Shown: piece after piece, positions 1 through 11,200 of the stretch
Numbering within the stretch: the stretch's first letter is position 1
Layout of the letters: each line of letters starts with the position of its first letter
Source of the DNA: Nevskiaceae bacterium
GTDB taxonomy: Bacteria > Pseudomonadota > Gammaproteobacteria > Nevskiales > Nevskiaceae
Assembly: GCA_004297005.1 (NCBI GenBank)
Contig: SCVA01000055.1
Coordinates: 1-56,900, forward strand
Direction: 5' to 3'
DNA: 56,900 nucleotides
Program-made: the position numbers and the translations under genes
Notes under the pieces: generated by a model
Told to the model about the DNA's origin: nothing
The model's database searches: none
Seen by the model: the letters and a program-made list of their open reading frames with translations, nothing else

Positions 1-595
1 AGGGTAAGTCAACAGCACTCAGGCTCGTCGGCTACGCCGACATCGCGCGAGCGAAGCGCGCGCCTGCGGTTGCTGGTGATGTTGTTGTTGCGGCGGCCAA
101 CGGCCGCCGTGCTGTAGATGGTCCGGTCCCCTTCGTAGCGCCGAGAAGCGCAGGACCAAAGGGGGATAACAGCGAGCGCATGTTTGAGGCGCCTATAGGG
201 CGCCGAGTTCGCGAGCGGCCCCTTTGGGCCGAGCATCGCAGGTTTACCCCCGCAGGGGGCGCTACGCAGGGGGGTGCTTTCTTTTGCTTACTTTTCTTTG
301 CACAAGCAAAGAAAAGTGAGTCGCCAAGAGGCGAAAAGAAGACATCAAACAGCACACCGCCAGCAGAGCGCGAACGCGCGAACCACACACACACACGCAG
401 ACCAAGACGAAAGCACCGCACCCCGCCACCGCATTCCCCCTCCCCTAGCCTGGCCAGCCATCGGCCCATGCATGGCCGATGGCGTTCGGCGGGGCGAAGT
501 CATGCTTCGCCCATTTCCGCCTCACCCCCGCAAGGGGGAGGGGGACTAAAGATGGAGCATGGCCGACGGCGCTCGTCGCGATGAACCGCGCTCGC
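1..595. other. Non-coding, hairpin-rich intergenic stretch
   Basis: No credible gene is seen here. The open frames on both strands are Arg/Ala/Pro-rich translations of G+C-rich palindromes. Several small inverted repeats follow one another in positions 30-215, for example GTCGGC..GCCGAC and GGCGGCC..GGCCGCC, and the stretch contains the dispersed element annotated at 287-333. The right end abuts the stop codon of rsmA. The stretch may be the decayed edge of a neighbouring accessory locus outside the window; that is inference. Confidence 0.6.
287..333. repeat. Dispersed double-hairpin element (CTTACTTTTCTTTGC type)
   Basis: Left arm 287-301 (CTTACTTTTCTTTGC) and right arm 306-320 (GCAAAGAAAAGTGAG) pair over 15 positions with one mismatch around a 4-base loop. 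A second small hairpin, CGCC-AAGA-GGCG, follows at 322-333. Very similar A/T-rich hairpins are, from memory, scattered in intergenic regions of Xanthomonadales and some Pseudomonas genomes, where they are often mis-annotated as small hypothetical proteins. Only one copy is present in this window, so the repeat status rests on recall. It may act as a transcript end or attenuator. Confidence 0.55.
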
Positions 596-1372
596 TCAGA
601 GCTGCATTGCCAGCCGCCCGAAGGCCTCCGGCGGCAAGGTTTCCGCCCGCAGCCCGGGATCGATACCCGCGGCGCGGATCGCGTCGGCCGGCATCAGGGT
701 CTTGAGGGCGTTCGACAAGGTCTTGCGCCGCTGCGAGAAGGCGGCGGTGACCACCCGGTCGTAGCGGGCGAGATCGCCAAGCGGGAAGGGCGCCGGGCGC
801 GGGTTCACCCGCACCACCGCCGAATCGACCTTGGGTGGCGGATTGAAGCTGCCGGGGCCGACCTTGAACAGCCAGTCGCAGTCGGCGCGCGCCGCCAGCG
901 TCACGGTCAGCCGACCGTAGTCGTCGGTATCGGGCTCGGCGCACATGCGGTCGACCACTTCCTTCTGCAGCATGAAGTGCATGTCGCGGACGCGGTCGGC
1001 GTACTGCAGCAGGTGGAACAGCAGCGGCGTGGAGATGTTGTAGGGCAGGTTGCCGACCAGCCGTAGCTGGCCGCCAGCCGACGCCAGCGCGCCGAAGTCG
1101 ACGCTCAGAGCATCGGCCTCGATCACCGTCAGCTTGCTGGCATGCTCGCCACAGGCGGCGCGCAGCGGGGCTAGCACGTCGCGGTCGAGTTCCACCACGG
1201 TCAGCGCCGGCACCCGTGCTATCAGCGGCACGGTGAGCGCGCCCAGGCCGGGGCCGATCTCCACTAGGGCGTCGCCGGGCTGCGGATTGAGCGCCTGGAT
1301 GATCCGCGCTATCACCCGGCTGTCGTGCAGGAAGTGCTGGCCGAAGTGCTTCTTGGCCTTGTGGCTGCTCAT
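596..1372 (-). CDS. rsmA: RsmA (KsgA), 16S rRNA N6-dimethyladenosine transferase
   Basis: This cytoplasmic enzyme dimethylates the two adjacent adenosines in the 3'-terminal hairpin of 16S rRNA (A1518/A1519 in E. coli numbering) using S-adenosylmethionine, late in 30S assembly. The 258-residue length fits the family (about 260-275). The N-terminus has the usual [11 protein letters not shown]. The SAM-binding motif I reads [10 protein letters not shown], and the catalytic motif IV is NLPYNIS, as expected for N6-adenine dimethylases. It is the last gene of the minus-strand run lptD-surA-pdxA-rsmA. Its ATG overlaps the pdxA stop by 4 bp (ATGA), suggesting translational coupling. The same order is known from Pseudomonas and enterobacteria. 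Confidence 0.97.
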   Translation of the reverse strand: MSSHKAKKHFGQHFLHDSRVIARIIQALNPQPGDALVEIGPGLGALTVPLIARVPALTVVELDRDVLAPLRAACGEHASKLTVIEADALSVDFGALASAGGQLRLVGNLPYNISTPLLFHLLQYADRVRDMHFMLQKEVVDRMCAEPDTDDYGRLTVTLAARADCDWLFKVGPGSFNPPPKVDSAVVRVNPRPAPFPLGDLARYDRVVTAAFSQRRKTLSNALKTLMPADAIRAAGIDPGLRAETLPPEAFGRLAMQL

Positions 1373-2364
1373 GGTCGGACCTTGAAGGCGAGATTGCGGG
1401 CCAGCTCCACCGCCGCGCGTAGAGAACCGAGGTCGGCCTGGCCACTGCCGACCAGGTCGAGGGCGACGCCGTGATCGACGCTGGTGCGGATGATCGGCAG
1501 GCCCAGGGTGATGTTCACCGCCTGGCCGAAGCCGGCGTGCTTGAGCACTGGCAGGCCCTGGTCGTGGTACATCGCCAGTACCGCGTCGCCGCGCGCCAGC
1601 ACCTTGGGCGTGAACAGCGTGTCGGCCGGCAGCGGACCTTCCAGCCGCCAGCCCTGGGCGCGCAGGCGCGCCAATACCGGTTCGATCACCTCGATCTCCT
1701 CGCGGCCGAGATGGCCACCTTCGCCGGCATGCGGGTTGAGGCCGCAGACCAGGATGCGCGGCTCTGCGAGACCGAACTTGCTCTGGAGGTCGGCGTGCAG
1801 CACCCGCAGCGTCTGCTCCAGGCGCTCGGCGGTGATTGCCGAAGGCACCGCCGCCAGCGGCAGGTGGGTGGTGACCAGGGCCACGCGCAACTGGCCGGCG
1901 GCCAGCAGCATCACCGGCAGCGGCGCACCGCTGCGCTCGGCGAGGAATTCGGTGTGGCCGCTGAAGGCCACGCCGGCCTCGTTGATGATGCCCTTGTGCA
2001 CCGGGCCGGTGACCAGGGCGTCGGCGCTGCCGGCCAGACAGGCGTCGCAGGCCAGGCGCAGGGCCTCCAGCACATGGGCGGCGTTGCGGCGGTCGAGCTG
2101 GCCGGGCTGTTCTGGGACGGCCAGCGGCAGGGACCAGTTCCAGAGTTCGCCTGACGACAGTTCCCGGCTGTCGGTGCCGGGCTGCCAGGGCCGCAAGTGC
2201 AGCGGCAGGCCCAGGTGCCGGGCGGCGCGCTGCAGGGCGGCGGGGTCAGCGAGGGCGATCAGCGCGGCACCGGGCACCGGTGCCTGCGCCAGCCGCACCA
2301 CCAGTTCAGGACCGATGCCGGCGGGCTCGCCCGGCGTCAGCAGCAGGCGCGCGGCGGCGGTCAC
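1369..2364 (-). CDS. pdxA: PdxA, 4-hydroxythreonine-4-phosphate dehydrogenase
   Basis: It oxidises 4-phosphohydroxy-L-threonine with NAD(P)+, followed by decarboxylation, in the DXP-dependent pyridoxal 5'-phosphate pathway; its product is joined to deoxyxylulose phosphate by PdxJ. The 331 residues match the usual length. Recognisable blocks are the N-terminal [12 protein letters not shown], the [23 protein letters not shown] segment and [15 protein letters not shown]; the histidines of the last two blocks and a downstream DHG belong to the divalent-metal site. The start lies 4 bp after the surA stop and the stop overlaps rsmA, so it sits in the middle of an operon. Nothing is unusual in it. 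Confidence 0.97.
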   Translation of the reverse strand: MTAAARLLLTPGEPAGIGPELVVRLAQAPVPGAALIALADPAALQRAARHLGLPLHLRPWQPGTDSRELSSGELWNWSLPLAVPEQPGQLDRRNAAHVLEALRLACDACLAGSADALVTGPVHKGIINEAGVAFSGHTEFLAERSGAPLPVMLLAAGQLRVALVTTHLPLAAVPSAITAERLEQTLRVLHADLQSKFGLAEPRILVCGLNPHAGEGGHLGREEIEVIEPVLARLRAQGWRLEGPLPADTLFTPKVLARGDAVLAMYHDQGLPVLKHAGFGQAVNITLGLPIIRTSVDHGVALDLVGSGQADLGSLRAAVELARNLAFKVRP

Positions 2365-2368
2365 CGAT

Positions 2369-3694
2369 TCAGGACTGCTCGTCGGCGCCGGCCGTCTTGC
2401 CGTCGGCGCGGCGCAGCTCGATGTAGGCCTCGTCGCGCAGGCGGCGTACCCAAAGGTCGTACTCCTCGGCGCTCTTGCGGGCGATGATCGCCTGGCGCGC
2501 CTTGAGTCGGCGGGTCTCCTCGGTGGTGTCGCGGGTGCGGCGCTCGGTGACGCGGGCGATGTGCCAGCCGAACTGGGTGTGGAAGGGCGCCGAGGTCTCG
2601 CCCGGCTGCAACTGGTCCAAGCGGATCTGGAACTCCGGCACGAACACGCCCACCGGCTGGAAGCCGAGATCGCCGCCGGCGTTCTTGGAGCCGGGATCGT
2701 CGGAATACTGCTTGGCCAGGGCGTCGAAGTTCTCGCCAGCCTTCAGCCGCTTGGCGAGGTCCTGCGCCTGCGCCAGGGTGGCGTCTTCGTCACGGATGGC
2801 ATTGGCCTGCAGCAGGATGTGCTGGGCGCGGGTCTCGGTGACGCTCTGCGCCTCACCACCGCCGCGCTTGCCGGCCAGCTTGATCAGGTGATAGCCGCCG
2901 GCGGATTCCAGCACCTCGCTCATCTCGCCCTGCTTGAGCTTGCCGACCACGCCGGCGAACAGGCTGGGCAGGTCCGAGCCTTTGCGCCAGTCGAGGTCGC
3001 CGCCCTGCAGCGCCTGCTGGCCGTCGGATTCCGCCGCTGCCAGCTGGGCGAAGTCCTCGCCCTTGTTGAGCCGCTCGACCAGCTTCTGGATCTTGGCGCG
3101 CGCCGCTTCGCGCTGTTCGGCTGTGGCGCCTTCCGGCAGCGCCACCAGGATGTGCGAGAGGCGGTATTCGGTGTCGTCCACCGCGCTACGGTTGGCGAGG
3201 AACAGGTCGATGTCCTGATCGGTGACCACCACCCGGCTCTCGACTTCCTTCTGACGCACGCGGGCGATCAGCACCTCGTCGCGCACCTGTTCGCGCACGG
3301 CGAGAAAGTCTAGGCCGTCCTTGCGCACCGCGTCGGCGAAGGCGGCCAGGCTGAGGCCGTTCTGGGCGGCGATGTTGTTGAGCACCTCGTTGAGCTCGCG
3401 GTCGTCGATGCGGATGCCGGCCTCGGCGGCCTTCTGCGTCTGCAGGCGGTTGGTGACCAGCCGCTCCATCACCTGGGTGCGCAGCACGTCCTCGCGCGGC
3501 GGGGTGATGCCGCGCTCACGCAATTGAGCGGTGCTCATGCCCAGCGCCCGATCCAGCTCGCTTTGCAGGATCACGCCGTCATTGACCACCGCGATGATGC
3601 GGTCCAGGGGTTGCGGCGCCGCCTGGGCGCTGGCGGCCAGCAGCAACAGGGAGCCGAGGAACGGGCGCAGGCGGGACAGGAACGGAGCGGACAT
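2369..3694 (-). CDS. surA: SurA, periplasmic outer-membrane-protein chaperone / peptidyl-prolyl isomerase
   Basis: SurA escorts unfolded outer-membrane proteins, LptD among them, across the periplasm. I place the start at the ATG at 3694 because it gives a clean signal peptide (about 23 residues, cleaved after SAQA); an in-frame extension to 3820 would precede the signal peptide and is unlikely. The mature protein begins [16 protein letters not shown], the typical SurA N-domain. Two parvulin (PpiC) domains follow, beginning near [11 protein letters not shown] and [11 protein letters not shown], the second with the [16 protein letters not shown] core. Length 441 aa is normal. It sits between lptD and pdxA; chaperone and client encoded side by side is a widely conserved arrangement. 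Confidence 0.96.
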   Translation of the reverse strand: MSAPFLSRLRPFLGSLLLLAASAQAAPQPLDRIIAVVNDGVILQSELDRALGMSTAQLRERGITPPREDVLRTQVMERLVTNRLQTQKAAEAGIRIDDRELNEVLNNIAAQNGLSLAAFADAVRKDGLDFLAVREQVRDEVLIARVRQKEVESRVVVTDQDIDLFLANRSAVDDTEYRLSHILVALPEGATAEQREAARAKIQKLVERLNKGEDFAQLAAAESDGQQALQGGDLDWRKGSDLPSLFAGVVGKLKQGEMSEVLESAGGYHLIKLAGKRGGGEAQSVTETRAQHILLQANAIRDEDATLAQAQDLAKRLKAGENFDALAKQYSDDPGSKNAGGDLGFQPVGVFVPEFQIRLDQLQPGETSAPFHTQFGWHIARVTERRTRDTTEETRRLKARQAIIARKSAEEYDLWVRRLRDEAYIELRRADGKTAGADEQS

Positions 3695-3776
3695 TGCGCG
3701 GATTACGTGGTGAAACCAGGGGGCGGGAAGGGTAGCACGAAGGTCCGGAACGGCCGGACCCGCGGACGGAGAGACT

Positions 3777-5960
3777 TCAATCGTCTCCCAGTGGACGGTC
3801 ATCCCCGGGCAGAAGTTCATCGAAGCCGGCGCCGAAGCGGCTTAAGCCCTTCAGCTCCAGTTGCAGGTAGACGCCGCTGTTGAACTCGCCGGCGCTGTTG
3901 ACCAGATAGCGGCGGTAGGAGCCGCGCACGGCCCAGCAGCAGGTTTCGTATTCGACGCCGGCCAGGGCGTCGAGGCTGCGGCTGTCGCGCAGCGAGCGGC
4001 GCAATCGCCCGGCCAGGCGCCAGGCGCTGCTGACTGGCGCCGACAGGCTCAGATCGGTCTGTTCCAACAGGCCTTGGCGGAAGCGGTAGGCGAGGTCGCC
4101 GCGCAGGCCGTCGTTGCGGTAGCGCAGGGCCATGCCAGTGCGGTTGAAGCGGCCGCTGTCCGGCGACCATTGCAGGGTGCTGGTGGCCGACAGGCCCTGC
4201 ATCAGGCGCATTTCCAGACCGGCCAGGTAGTCGCTGCTGCCGGCGTCCAGGCTGCTGGCATCGGGCAGGGTCACCCTCGATTCGTCGAAACGGTAGATCT
4301 GTCCGAAGCTCGCCGCCAGGCGGGTGGCGCCGGTGCCGGCGTCGAGCTTGCGCCAGGTCAGCGCGGTGGTCAGCTGGTTGGCGTCGGCGATGCGGTCGAG
4401 GCCAGAGAAGCGGTTGCGGGCGAACAGCCTGGGCACGTCGTAGTCGGTCTCGCCGGTGTCGAACACCGGCAGCGCGCTCTGCTCGCGGTAGGGCACGTAC
4501 AGATAGAACAGTCTTGGCTCCAGCAGCTGCAGGCCGCCGCTGCCGTCGAACTTGTAGAAGCGCAGGCCGGCGTCGGCCGAAAAGATCGGCAGGGTGCGCT
4601 CCGGGTTGTCGTCGCCGGTGCTGTTGTTGCTGAGCTGATAGCGGGTGTGGTTGAGGTCGAGCTGGGCGCGGCCGAACATCGCGCCGAGATCGCGGCTGTA
4701 GCGCACATAGGGCTGCACGGTCTGGCGCAGGCCCTCGACGGAATCCGGACGAGTGAAGTTGACCGCCTGGGCGGTGATGCCGGCGCGGGTGTCGTGCCAG
4801 TCCTCGCGGGTCAGGGCTTCAAAGCGCAGCTCCGGCAGGCGACGGTAGGGATCGTCCACCGCGGTGAAGGCCGAGGCGAGGGGCTGGAAGTCCTGCACCA
4901 GCGCCTGGATGCTGTAGGCCCCAGGCGACTGGTAGGTGAGGCGGGCGCTGCGCTCCAGGTGGGTGAGCGAGGAGAAATCCACCACCCGGCTCAAGTCTTC
5001 GAAGTAGTTGGGGTCGCTGACTTCGGCGTAGTTGATCTCCAGCGCCAGCCGGCTGCTGAGCAGGCCGTTGTGCACGAACTCACTGCTGCCGCGCGAGCGG
5101 CCGAACTGCTGATCGTTCGCCAGGTATTCGAAGCGGCTACGGCCCTCGGCCCTGGGCAGCAGGTAACGGCCGGCCAGCGCCACCTGGTTGCCGCGGTCGC
5201 TCATCAACCGAGGCGTGAGGATGGCGTCGTAGTTGGGCGACAGGTTCAGATAGATCGGCCAACTGAAGTCGATGCCAGTCCGGCTGTCGCTGCCCAGCGA
5301 GGGGAACAGCAGGCCGCTGCGGCGGCGGTCGTCGATCGGGAATTGCAGATAGGGCGTGTAGAGCACCGGCACGCCGGCGATGCGGATGGTGGCGTTGCGG
5401 GCGGTGCCCAGGCCTTCCTCGCGGTTCAGGTGCAGCCGGCCGGCGGTGATGGTCCAGCTGTCGTCGCCGGGCGAGCAGGAGGTGTAGCTGATCTCCTGGG
5501 CGCTGGCCTCGCCGGCGCGGCTGAGCTGGATGCTGCGTGCACTGCCGCGCGCGCCGACCTTGCCGAGGGTGAATTCGCTGTTCTCGAACAGGCCGGTCTC
5601 GCTGCCGAGGTCGAACTGCGCGCGCTCGGCCTGGATCAGGTAGTCCTCGTTGCGGAACTGCGAGGCCTTGTTGATCTGGATGCGGCGCAGCTCGTCGTTG
5701 TATTGCAGCGCGTCGGAGACGAACTCCTTGTCGCCCAGGCGCAGCCGCACCGAGCCGGCGAGATCGGCCAGGCCCTCGCGCTCGGCGCGCAGGCTGTCGG
5801 CGGTGAGCACCAGCTTGTCCAGCGGCGAACTCGGCAGCGCGCCCAGCTCCAGCTGTTTGCACATGGCCGGCTCGGGAGCTTCGGTCTGGGCCGGCGCCAG
5901 GGTCGGCAGGCCGAGCAGCAGCAGGAGCGGAAGGCGACGGAGCAGGGCCAAGGGGGGCAA
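3777..5960 (-). CDS. lptD: LptD, LPS-assembly outer-membrane protein
   Basis: LptD is the beta-barrel of the Lpt bridge that inserts lipopolysaccharide into the outer leaflet, working with the lipoprotein LptE. After the signal peptide come an LptA-like jelly-roll region (DKLVLTADSLRAEREG..) and a long C-terminal barrel. The four-cysteine pattern of E. coli LptD is kept: one Cys at the mature N-terminus (MCKQLELG), one in TSCSPGDD, and a CC pair near the C-terminus (TCCWAVRG), consistent with inter-domain disulfides. The start is uncertain. No ATG precedes the signal peptide; I chose the TTG at 5960 (about 727 aa), which opens directly on a hydrophobic signal. Another TTG at 5951 and GTG codons up to 6140 are possible, but the latter would overlap the divergent gene. 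Confidence 0.93.
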   Translation of the reverse strand: MPPLALLRRLPLLLLLGLPTLAPAQTEAPEPAMCKQLELGALPSSPLDKLVLTADSLRAEREGLADLAGSVRLRLGDKEFVSDALQYNDELRRIQINKASQFRNEDYLIQAERAQFDLGSETGLFENSEFTLGKVGARGSARSIQLSRAGEASAQEISYTSCSPGDDSWTITAGRLHLNREEGLGTARNATIRIAGVPVLYTPYLQFPIDDRRRSGLLFPSLGSDSRTGIDFSWPIYLNLSPNYDAILTPRLMSDRGNQVALAGRYLLPRAEGRSRFEYLANDQQFGRSRGSSEFVHNGLLSSRLALEINYAEVSDPNYFEDLSRVVDFSSLTHLERSARLTYQSPGAYSIQALVQDFQPLASAFTAVDDPYRRLPELRFEALTREDWHDTRAGITAQAVNFTRPDSVEGLRQTVQPYVRYSRDLGAMFGRAQLDLNHTRYQLSNNSTGDDNPERTLPIFSADAGLRFYKFDGSGGLQLLEPRLFYLYVPYREQSALPVFDTGETDYDVPRLFARNRFSGLDRIADANQLTTALTWRKLDAGTGATRLAASFGQIYRFDESRVTLPDASSLDAGSSDYLAGLEMRLMQGLSATSTLQWSPDSGRFNRTGMALRYRNDGLRGDLAYRFRQGLLEQTDLSLSAPVSSAWRLAGRLRRSLRDSRSLDALAGVEYETCCWAVRGSYRRYLVNSAGEFNSGVYLQLELKGLSRFGAGFDELLPGDDRPLGDD

Positions 5961-6084
5961 GCCAGACGGCGGGAAGGGCGCGCAGTATCCCGCCTCGCCA
6001 CCTCCGGCGGCAACGGCGCGGGGCAGACTCGAGATGAAGGCTTCAATACACTGCCCGCCTTTACGCACCACCGCCGCACCGCCA

Positions 6085-7735
<1,651 letters not shown>

Positions 7736-7789
7736 GGCCGCCAGGGCGATAAGCTCTGAGCCCCGTCTATCCCATCCCCCGGAGTTTCG

Positions 7790-8179
7790 ATGATCAGCGT
7801 ACGCAAGGCGCCGCAAGGCAAGCTCGCCCACCAGATCAGTGTCGGCAGTCACCAGTTCATTACCGACGTCGGCCTGGCCGAGGGTGGTGATGGCCTGGGC
7901 CCGGACCCGCACGATCTGCTCGACTCCGCGCTGGGTGCCTGCACCGCGCTGACGGTGATGATGGTGGCGCGGCGCAAGCAGATGCCGCTGGAAGACGTGC
8001 AGGTGACCATCAGCCATGTCGACGCCGACGGCCTGTACCGGCTCAACCGCCAGATCCGCTTCGTCGGCGCGCTCAGCGCCGAGCAGCGCGACTACCTCTT
8101 GGCCATCGCCAACAAATGCCCGATCCACCGGGCCCTGCACGGGCGCTTCGAGGTGGAGACGGTGCTGGCTGCCGGTTAG
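7790..8179 (+). CDS. OsmC/Ohr-family peroxiredoxin-like protein
   Basis: This 129-residue protein has the OsmC fold signature. One cysteine lies in LGACTALTVMMVAR at the start of the central helix and a second in ANKCPIHRAL; these are the paired redox cysteines of hydroperoxide-reducing OsmC/Ohr proteins. The DPHDLLDSALGACTA block is typical of the YhfA/OsmC-like subgroup rather than Ohr. A good ribosome-binding site (CGGAGT) precedes the ATG. It stands alone between murU and yfhM. Substrate (organic or fatty-acid hydroperoxide) cannot be read from the sequence. Confidence 0.9.
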   Translation: MISVRKAPQGKLAHQISVGSHQFITDVGLAEGGDGLGPDPHDLLDSALGACTALTVMMVARRKQMPLEDVQVTISHVDADGLYRLNRQIRFVGALSAEQRDYLLAIANKCPIHRALHGRFEVETVLAAG

Positions 8180-8247
8180 CCACGCCGGGTTCATCTGCGC
8201 CGCCCTAAGATGCGCGGGCAGGGAAGCGGCGAACCAGGGAGAGCGCA

Positions 8248-11200
8248 ATGCGCGTGCTGACGGCGGTGTGGACGGTGGTGCTGGGGATCTTCGCGGGCCT
8301 CAGGGATTTTCTCGGCACCGTGCTCGGAGGCTTTTTCGGCGAGCTGGCCTGGCAGCCGCCGGCCTGGCTGCAAGCCTTGCTCGACGCGCTGCTGCCCCGG
8401 CTGCGCGCGGCTCGTGACTGGCTGCGCGCCCACCCGCGTGAATCCGGCCTCGCCCTGGCGGTGGCGCTGCTGCTGCTCGCCGCCGGCCTGGGCGGCTGGC
8501 GTTGGTGGCAGTCGCGGCCGCAGCCACAGACCCTGACGTTCAGCGTCGAGGCGCCGGCGCTCACCTGCTATGCCTGCGAGGCACCCAACGACGCGCCCAA
8601 GCCGCTGGTGCTGCGCTTCAGCGCCTCGGCGGCGGCGCTGGATCTGGTCGAGAAGGAGATCGCTCCCGCCAGTGATCTGATCCGGATGAGCCCGGCCCAG
8701 CCCGGCCAGTGGCGCTGGAGCGACGACAAGACCCTGCAATTCACCCCCAGCCAGGACTGGCCGGTGGGCGCCCACTACCGGGTCGATTTCCAGCGCAAGG
8801 GCCTGATCGCCGCGCATCTCACGCTCAAGGACTACGGCTTCGAGTTCGACAGCAAGCCCTTCACCGTCAGCATTGCCGAGGCGAGCTTCGACCAGGACCC
8901 GGTGAACCCCGCCAACAAGACCGCGATTCTGGGCCTGCGCTTCAGCCATCCGGTGAATCCGGACTCGCTGCAAGACCGCATCAGCCTCGCCTATTTCGAC
9001 CGCCTCACCGATGAAAAAGAGGTCGAGCGCGAGCGGCCGCTGACCACACTCAACTTCGACGCCAAGCGCCTCAACGCCTATGTACGCACCGCCGCGCTGG
9101 CGACACCGGCCAAGTCTGGCCGCCTGCACTTCGTGGTCGCGCCCGGCATCGCCAGCAGCCTGCCGGGGCCGGCGGCGCAGGCCGAGCTGGCGGCGGATGT
9201 CAGCGTGCCCGGCCGCTACGCCTTGCAGGTCGGCGAGCTGGCGACGCGCATCGCCCGCGATGTCGATGACAACCCGGTGCAGTTGCTGACCCTCTCGCTT
9301 TCACATTCCAGCACCGAGGCCGAGGTGCAGAGCCATGTCCAAGCCTGGCTGCTGCCGCTGCGCCACCCGGATGCCGCCAAGCAGAAGGAGTGGGAGAAGA
9401 ACTTCGAGACATTCACTGGCCAGCCCTATCCCTGGGGGCAGGAGAACATCGGCACCACGGCGCCGGCCGGCAGCGAGCCCCTGAAGCTCGACCACAATCC
9501 GCTGGAGACCGAGCACGCGCAGGAGCACAGCTTCGGCCACGCCGCCGAGCCCGGCCGCTGGCTGCTGGTGCGGGTGGCGGCGGGCATGAAGTCCTTCGGC
9601 GGCTACGAGCTGGAGAAGTCCAGCCAGCTGGCCCTGCAGGTGCCGGACTATCCGCCCGAGCTGCGGGTGATGGGCAAGGGCGCGCTGCTGGCGATGGGCG
9701 GTCCGAAGAAGCTCAGCGTGTTCAGCCGCGACCTGCCCGGGCTGCGGGTGGAAGTCGGCCGCCTGCTGCCGCGCCAGTTGCAGCATCTGGTCACCCAGTC
9801 CGGTGGCGAGCTGGCCACGCCCTACTGGAACAACTGGCAGTTCGACGAGAGCAACATCAGCGAGCGCCTGGAAAAGGTGCTGACGCTGCCGGCGCTGCCG
9901 CACGGTACGCCGCAGTACACCGCGCTCGACCTCGCGCCGTTCCTGGCCGAGGGCCAGGAGAGCAAGCGCGGCATCTTCTTCCTGCGCGTCCACGGCCATG
10001 ACCCGGTCAGCCACAACGACATCTCGGTGGCCGGCGACGAGGGCAGCGGCGAGGGCTACGAGGCGCGCGTCACCGACACCCGGCTGATCGTGGTCACCGA
10101 TCTCGGCCTGGTGCTCAAGCGCAACAAGGACGGCAGCCGCGAGGTGTTCGTGCAGTCCATCCTCAGCGGCCAGCCGCTGGCTGGCGTCAGCGTCGAGGTG
10201 ATCGGCAAGAACGGCGAGCCGGTGCTGAGCCGCGACACCGACGAGCAGGGCCATGCCCGCCTGCCCGATCTGCGCGACTACCAGCGCGAGCGCCAGCCGG
10301 TGCTGCTGCTGGCCCGCAAGGGCGGCGACCAGTCCTTCCTGCCGCTGGACGGGCGGGTCTCCTCGCTGGACCTGTCGCGCTTCGATGTCGGCGGCGTTTC
10401 CCAGGCCACCGAGCCGGGCGCGCTGTCGGCCTTCCTGTTCAGCGACCGTGGCCTGTACCGGCCGGGCGAGCGCGCCGAGCTGGGCGTGATCGTGCGCGCC
10501 GCCGACTTCGACCATCCACTGCCGCGCACGCCGCTGCGCTACACCATCACCGACCCGCGCGGCAGCGTAGTGCTGGACCAGCGCCGACCGCTGCCGGAAG
10601 ACGGCTTCGACAGCCTCGCCTACACCAGCCGCCCGAGCTCGGCGACCGGCGAGTACAACCTGAGCGTCTACCTGCCGCAGCCGCGCGGGCAGCGGCTGTT
10701 GGGCAGCTTCGGGTTCAAGGTCCGCGAGTTCGAGCCGGATAGGCTGAAGATGCGCCTGGATTTCGAGCCGGCGCGTGCGCAGGGCTGGGTGTCGCCGGAG
10801 GCGCTCGCCGCCCGCGTCGATCTGCAAAATCTGTTCGGCACTCCGGCGCAGTCGCGGCGCATCAGCGCGGAGATGAACCTCACGCCCTGGCTGCCGGCCT
10901 TCGCCGGTTTTGAGGACTACCGCTTCAACGACCCGCAGGCGGCGCGCGAGGGTTTCACCGAGGCGCTGGCCGATACCCAGACCGACGAGCAGGGCCAGGC
11001 CACCTTGGCGCTGGATCTGAAGCGCTTCGCGCGCGCGACCTACCGCGTGCATCTCACCGCCCGCGGCTTTGAGCCCGACGGCGGTCGTGGGGTCACCGCC
11101 GAGGCGGCGCAGATCGTCTCCGGCCTGCCCTATCTGATCGGCTGGAAGGCCGACGGTGATCTCGACTACGTCAGCCAGAGCGTGCCGCGCAGCGTCAAGC

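Noticed and set aside
274..549. Small open frame starting MLSFAYFSLHKQRK
   Set aside because: It is a translation of the dispersed hairpin element and adjoining palindromes, a known source of spurious hypothetical proteins.
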